From NCBI GenBank assembly GCA_001830645.1, contig MIBM01000069.1:7508-13242 (forward strand): 5,735 nucleotides of DNA, written 5' to 3'. Numbering within the stretch: the first letter of the stretch is position 1; every line of letters starts with the position of its first letter. The notes beneath the pieces are model-generated. The model had not been told where the DNA came from. It ran no database searches and saw nothing but the letters and a program-made list of their open reading frames with translations. The DNA comes from Spirochaetes bacterium RIFOXYC1_FULL_54_7 (GTDB lineage: Bacteria; Spirochaetota; Spirochaetia; Treponematales; UBA12059). A program made the translations under genes and the position numbers. This document shows, in pieces, positions 5,301 through 5,735 of the stretch.

Positions 5301-5735
5301 ATGCAATATGCCTTGTTTCTTTATGACATCATTTCCTTGATCACCAGCGGCATCGGAATCACCCTACTCATCCTTCTGTACCGCAAGGAAAAGGTTCATC
5401 GTTTGATCGATTTCCTCCTCTGCGTGTCCCTTGTTGCCCTGATAGTTGCCGTGCTTGCCCTTGACCAGTTTTTAAACCTGCTTGGCTATGAGGGTCCCTA
5501 CCGTGGAAATATCTGGAACAGTACCCTCCTTTGGTGTTCATGTCTTGCAGTCTTCATACCCCGCGCTTTCGCCCCCCACCGGCCAGGAGGCTATACAGTA
5601 TTTGCTGAGCGATTCTTCCTGGTGCTGGGCACAGTCCTTGGTTCCCTGAATCTCCTACACTTGATTCTGCCACCACCCCTTCCCCTTTTCCTCCTTCTTT
5701 ACACCGCGACTTTTACCCTCCTTAGCCTGGCCATC
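5301..5735 (+). CDS. Polytopic membrane protein, N-terminal part only (cut by window edge)
   Basis: The open frame runs 145 codons from the ATG at 5301 to the window end without a stop. The protein is strongly hydrophobic, with likely membrane segments at about residues 5-27, 35-57, 73-88, 103-122 and 125-145, separated by short loops such as YRKEKVHR (27-34) and FAPHRPGGY (90-98). No signal peptide separate from the first segment and no recognisable catalytic motif are seen. Such N-terminal membrane bundles occur, for example, in front of LuxR-type DNA-binding domains or histidine kinases in spirochaetes, but the part that would show this lies outside the window. The start is uncertain: no good ribosome site precedes 5301, and an in-frame TTG at 5295 has GGGG (5283-5286) eight bases upstream. 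It probably forms its own transcription unit, 154 bases after the UroD-like gene. Confidence 0.6.
   Translation, partial: MQYALFLYDIISLITSGIGITLLILLYRKEKVHRLIDFLLCVSLVALIVAVLALDQFLNLLGYEGPYRGNIWNSTLLWCSCLAVFIPRAFAPHRPGGYTVFAERFFLVLGTVLGSLNLLHLILPPPLPLFLLLYTATFTLLSLAI

Noticed and set aside
5291..5326. 11-codon ORF (ATG at 5291) overlapping the start of the membrane-protein gene, a possible leader peptide
   Set aside because: It has a GGGG before it but lies on the candidate -10 hexamer, so it may not be transcribed, and nothing in its sequence suggests attenuation.

Overview
The window looks like a piece of a heterotrophic bacterial chromosome with moderate GC content. It carries a sugar-uptake locus of the kind common in free-living or host-associated Spirochaetes. 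The spirochaete guess rests on two things: the Gly/Ala/Lys/Glu-rich stretch right after the signal peptide of the binding protein, and the overall feel of the proteins. It is an inference without a phylogenetic marker. No rRNA, tRNA, CRISPR array, transposase or phage gene is visible.

Left half, minus strand (1-3068): a three-gene CUT1-type carbohydrate ABC importer operon, read right to left. It encodes a secreted solute-binding protein (1794-3068), a MalF-like permease (818-1723) and a MalG-like permease (818 to the window edge, almost complete). A GC-rich hairpin sits between the binding-protein gene and the first permease gene. The two permease genes overlap by one base (TGATG). No ATPase is in view; in this family it is often encoded elsewhere and shared.

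Centre (3069-3340): a divergent control region. It holds a 15-bp inverted repeat (3195-3209) that looks like a repressor operator, back-to-back -35-like hexamers that nearly coincide (3239-3245), and a second 15-bp palindrome in the leader of the binding-protein gene (3090-3104).

Right half, plus strand (3341-5146): a two-gene unit, a cytoplasmic CBM9/DOMON-like protein followed 45 bases later by a uroporphyrinogen-decarboxylase-fold protein. The latter is not HemE, and it lacks the cysteines that bind zinc in related corrinoid methyltransferases. Sharing a control region with the importer suggests that these two proteins act on, sense or process the imported sugar or glycoside, but no reaction can be read from the sequence.

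Right edge (5301-5735): the start of a polytopic membrane protein cut by the window. It may be the membrane-sensor half of a regulator, but the diagnostic C-terminal part is not in view.

The most interesting point is the pairing of a sugar importer with a cytoplasmic CBM9-like protein and a metal-ligand-altered UroD-fold protein under what looks like shared control.
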